Below are positions 62,853-64,000 of a DNA stretch of 64,000 bases, one piece after another. The notes beneath the pieces are model-generated. The model was not told the DNA's origin, searched no databases, and saw only the letters and a program-made list of their open reading frames with translations. Source of the stretch: Caballeronia mineralivorans PML1(12) (lineage in GTDB: Bacteria > Pseudomonadota > Gammaproteobacteria > Burkholderiales > Burkholderiaceae); NCBI RefSeq assembly GCF_001028175.1, contig NZ_AEJF01000214.1:1-64000 (forward strand). Reading direction: 5' to 3'. The position numbers were made by a program, and so were the translations under genes. Each line of letters begins with the position of its first letter. Within the stretch, counting starts at the first letter, position 1.

Positions 62853-64000
62853 GTGTGCGAAAACCGCGTTTCCTGTTGTGGCTGATGTTTGCCTGTGTTC
62901 TCACGTCTTGTGGGAGCGCCATGGCGATCAGCTTGCGTGGCCCCGACTTCTTCATCTCGACCCGCGGAACGAAAGTCGCATCCCTGCTGGAGGATTTCGG
63001 CGCGAACTACGGCGTGCCGGTCATTGTCAGCAGGGAAATCGACGATGTCTTTGTCGGCACGCTGTCCGGCTTCAAGGCCGATGCGGCGCTCGACCAGTTG
63101 GCGAAGCTCTATAACCTTGCGTGGTACTACGACGGCCGGGCGCTATACGTGTACAAGGCGAAGGAAGTCACGAGCGATGTGCTTACGCCAGGCTATCTGC
63201 GCGCGGAGGATCTGTCTGGATACCTCGGAGAAGCCGGTGTCCTTGATTCCCACTATTGTTCGCTCAAGGTGATCAACGATTCGAATGCGCTGGAAGTATT
63301 CGGGGTGCCCGTTTGCGTCGCGCGCGTGAAGCAGATTGCAAAGAGCATGGACGACAGGATGCTTGACCAGGCTCAGAATCAGGAGACCGTCCAGATTTTT
63401 CCGCTGCGCTACGCTTCCGCAAGCGACGGCTCCTACGTGTATCGCAGTCAAACCGTTGTCGTGCCGGGCGTGGTCGCGGAGTTGCGCGAGATGTCGCAGA
63501 ACCGCTCGTTGCCGGTGAGCTCAGAGGGTGGCAAGACGCTCGCGTCCAAAGCCTCGCTGCCGACGTTCGCGGCCGATTCCAGCCGCAACGCGGTGATCAT
63601 CCGCGACCGGAAGGCGAACATGCAACTCTATGCCGACCTGATCCGCCAGCTCGACCAACGCCCCATCCAGATCGAAATATCCGTCGCGATCATCGACGTC
63701 GATGCGGGCGAGATGAAATCGCTGGGGGTCGATCTATCGGGTTCGCTGACCTTCGGCGGTACGTCGGTCAACGTGAACACCGGAGCTGGCGCGTCGGACG
63801 GCACGTTCTCGACGATGGTCTCCAATTCCGATGACTTCTTCGTGCGTATCAATGCACTGGCGCGGACCTCCAACGCGAAGGTTCTGTCACGGCCGTCGAT
63901 CGTGACGTTGAATAACGTTCAGGCTGTTCTTGATAGAAGTGTCACGTTCTATACAAAGGTGGAAGGGAAGAACGTCGCGCAGCTCGCCTCCGTTGCGTCC
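62849..64000 (+). CDS. sctC: T3SS outer-membrane secretin SctC, 3' end outside window
   Basis: The frame is open from the ATG at 62849 to the window end (384 codons seen). A signal peptide (MSVRKPRFLLWLMFACVLTSCGSAMA; cleavage after AMA, although LTSC could also be a lipobox) is followed by N0 and N1 domains (FFISTRGTKVASLLEDFGANYGVPVIVS, YNLAWYYDGRALYVYKA). Then come the N3 region and the start of the secretin domain (RQLDQRPIQIEISVAIIDVDAGEMKSLGVDL, NAKVLSRPSIVTLNNVQAVLD). It forms the outer-membrane ring of the needle complex. It overlaps the SsaB-like gene. Confidence 0.95.
   Translation, partial: MSVRKPRFLLWLMFACVLTSCGSAMAISLRGPDFFISTRGTKVASLLEDFGANYGVPVIVSREIDDVFVGTLSGFKADAALDQLAKLYNLAWYYDGRALYVYKAKEVTSDVLTPGYLRAEDLSGYLGEAGVLDSHYCSLKVINDSNALEVFGVPVCVARVKQIAKSMDDRMLDQAQNQETVQIFPLRYASASDGSYVYRSQTVVVPGVVAELREMSQNRSLPVSSEGGKTLASKASLPTFAADSSRNAVIIRDRKANMQLYADLIRQLDQRPIQIEISVAIIDVDAGEMKSLGVDLSGSLTFGGTSVNVNTGAGASDGTFSTMVSNSDDFFVRINALARTSNAKVLSRPSIVTLNNVQAVLDRSVTFYTKVEGKNVAQLASVAS

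Noticed and set aside
1..64000. CRISPR arrays, tRNA or rRNA genes
   Set aside because: No regularly spaced repeats or RNA-gene-like sequence noticed; the tandem repeats seen are a coding duplication and short terminal repeats.

Overview
The window looks like a GC-rich betaproteobacterial replicon, most likely Burkholderiaceae (Burkholderia/Paraburkholderia/Mycetohabitans type). This rests on codon use, a DUF3331 protein, and the families of insertion sequences and regulators. I cannot assign a species. The theme is a type III secretion system (T3SS) of the SPI-2/Ssa-Esc family, surrounded and interrupted by candidate effector genes and decayed mobile elements. No tRNA, rRNA or CRISPR array was seen.

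Left flank (1-12.6 kb) is mobile DNA. It holds the end of one recombinase-in-trio (RIT) element and a complete second one (2316-5684). Both sit inside the same IS256-family transposase gene. IS5 remnants, an IS630-type element with a probable -1 frameshift, and a wrecked effector paralogue follow. From 12.6 to 16.4 kb come a 645-residue protein with a eukaryotic F-box, a leucine-rich-repeat protein and a CesT-like chaperone, all likely T3SS cargo or helpers.

T3SS block 1 (16.6-27.4 kb) is a tightly overlapping operon: AraC regulator, sctF, ssaH-like, sctI, sctJ, sctK, sctL, sctW, ssaM-like, sctV, sctN, sctO, sctP, sctQ, a His-rich double zinc-ribbon protein, and a strong terminator. The order is that of Salmonella SPI-2. 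There sctR would follow sctQ directly; here it lies 29 kb away.

The intervening island (27.4-56.0 kb) carries a MarC protein, decayed IS5 and IS110 copies, and an AT-rich pair of unknown genes, one ending in a CaaX prenylation motif. It also has three members of a paralogous effector-like family, a GH5 endoglucanase with an odd N-terminal extension, and a tandemly duplicated effector module ending in an NLS-like motif. Two large multi-membrane-segment proteins, three regulators (NarL type, NifA-like sigma-54 activator, AraC) and a CDF metal exporter complete it.

T3SS block 2 (56.0-61.4 kb) is sctR, sctS, sctT, sctU, a lytic transglycosylase and a 545-residue protein that is a divergent fourth member of the island effector-like family. 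Block 3 starts at 62.4 kb with an SsaB/SpiC-like protein overlapping the secretin gene sctC, which runs off the window. Translocator genes are not visible and may lie to the right. Together the genes describe a needle complex aimed at a eukaryotic host, with cargo bearing host-type signals (F-box, LRR, CaaX, NLS-like).
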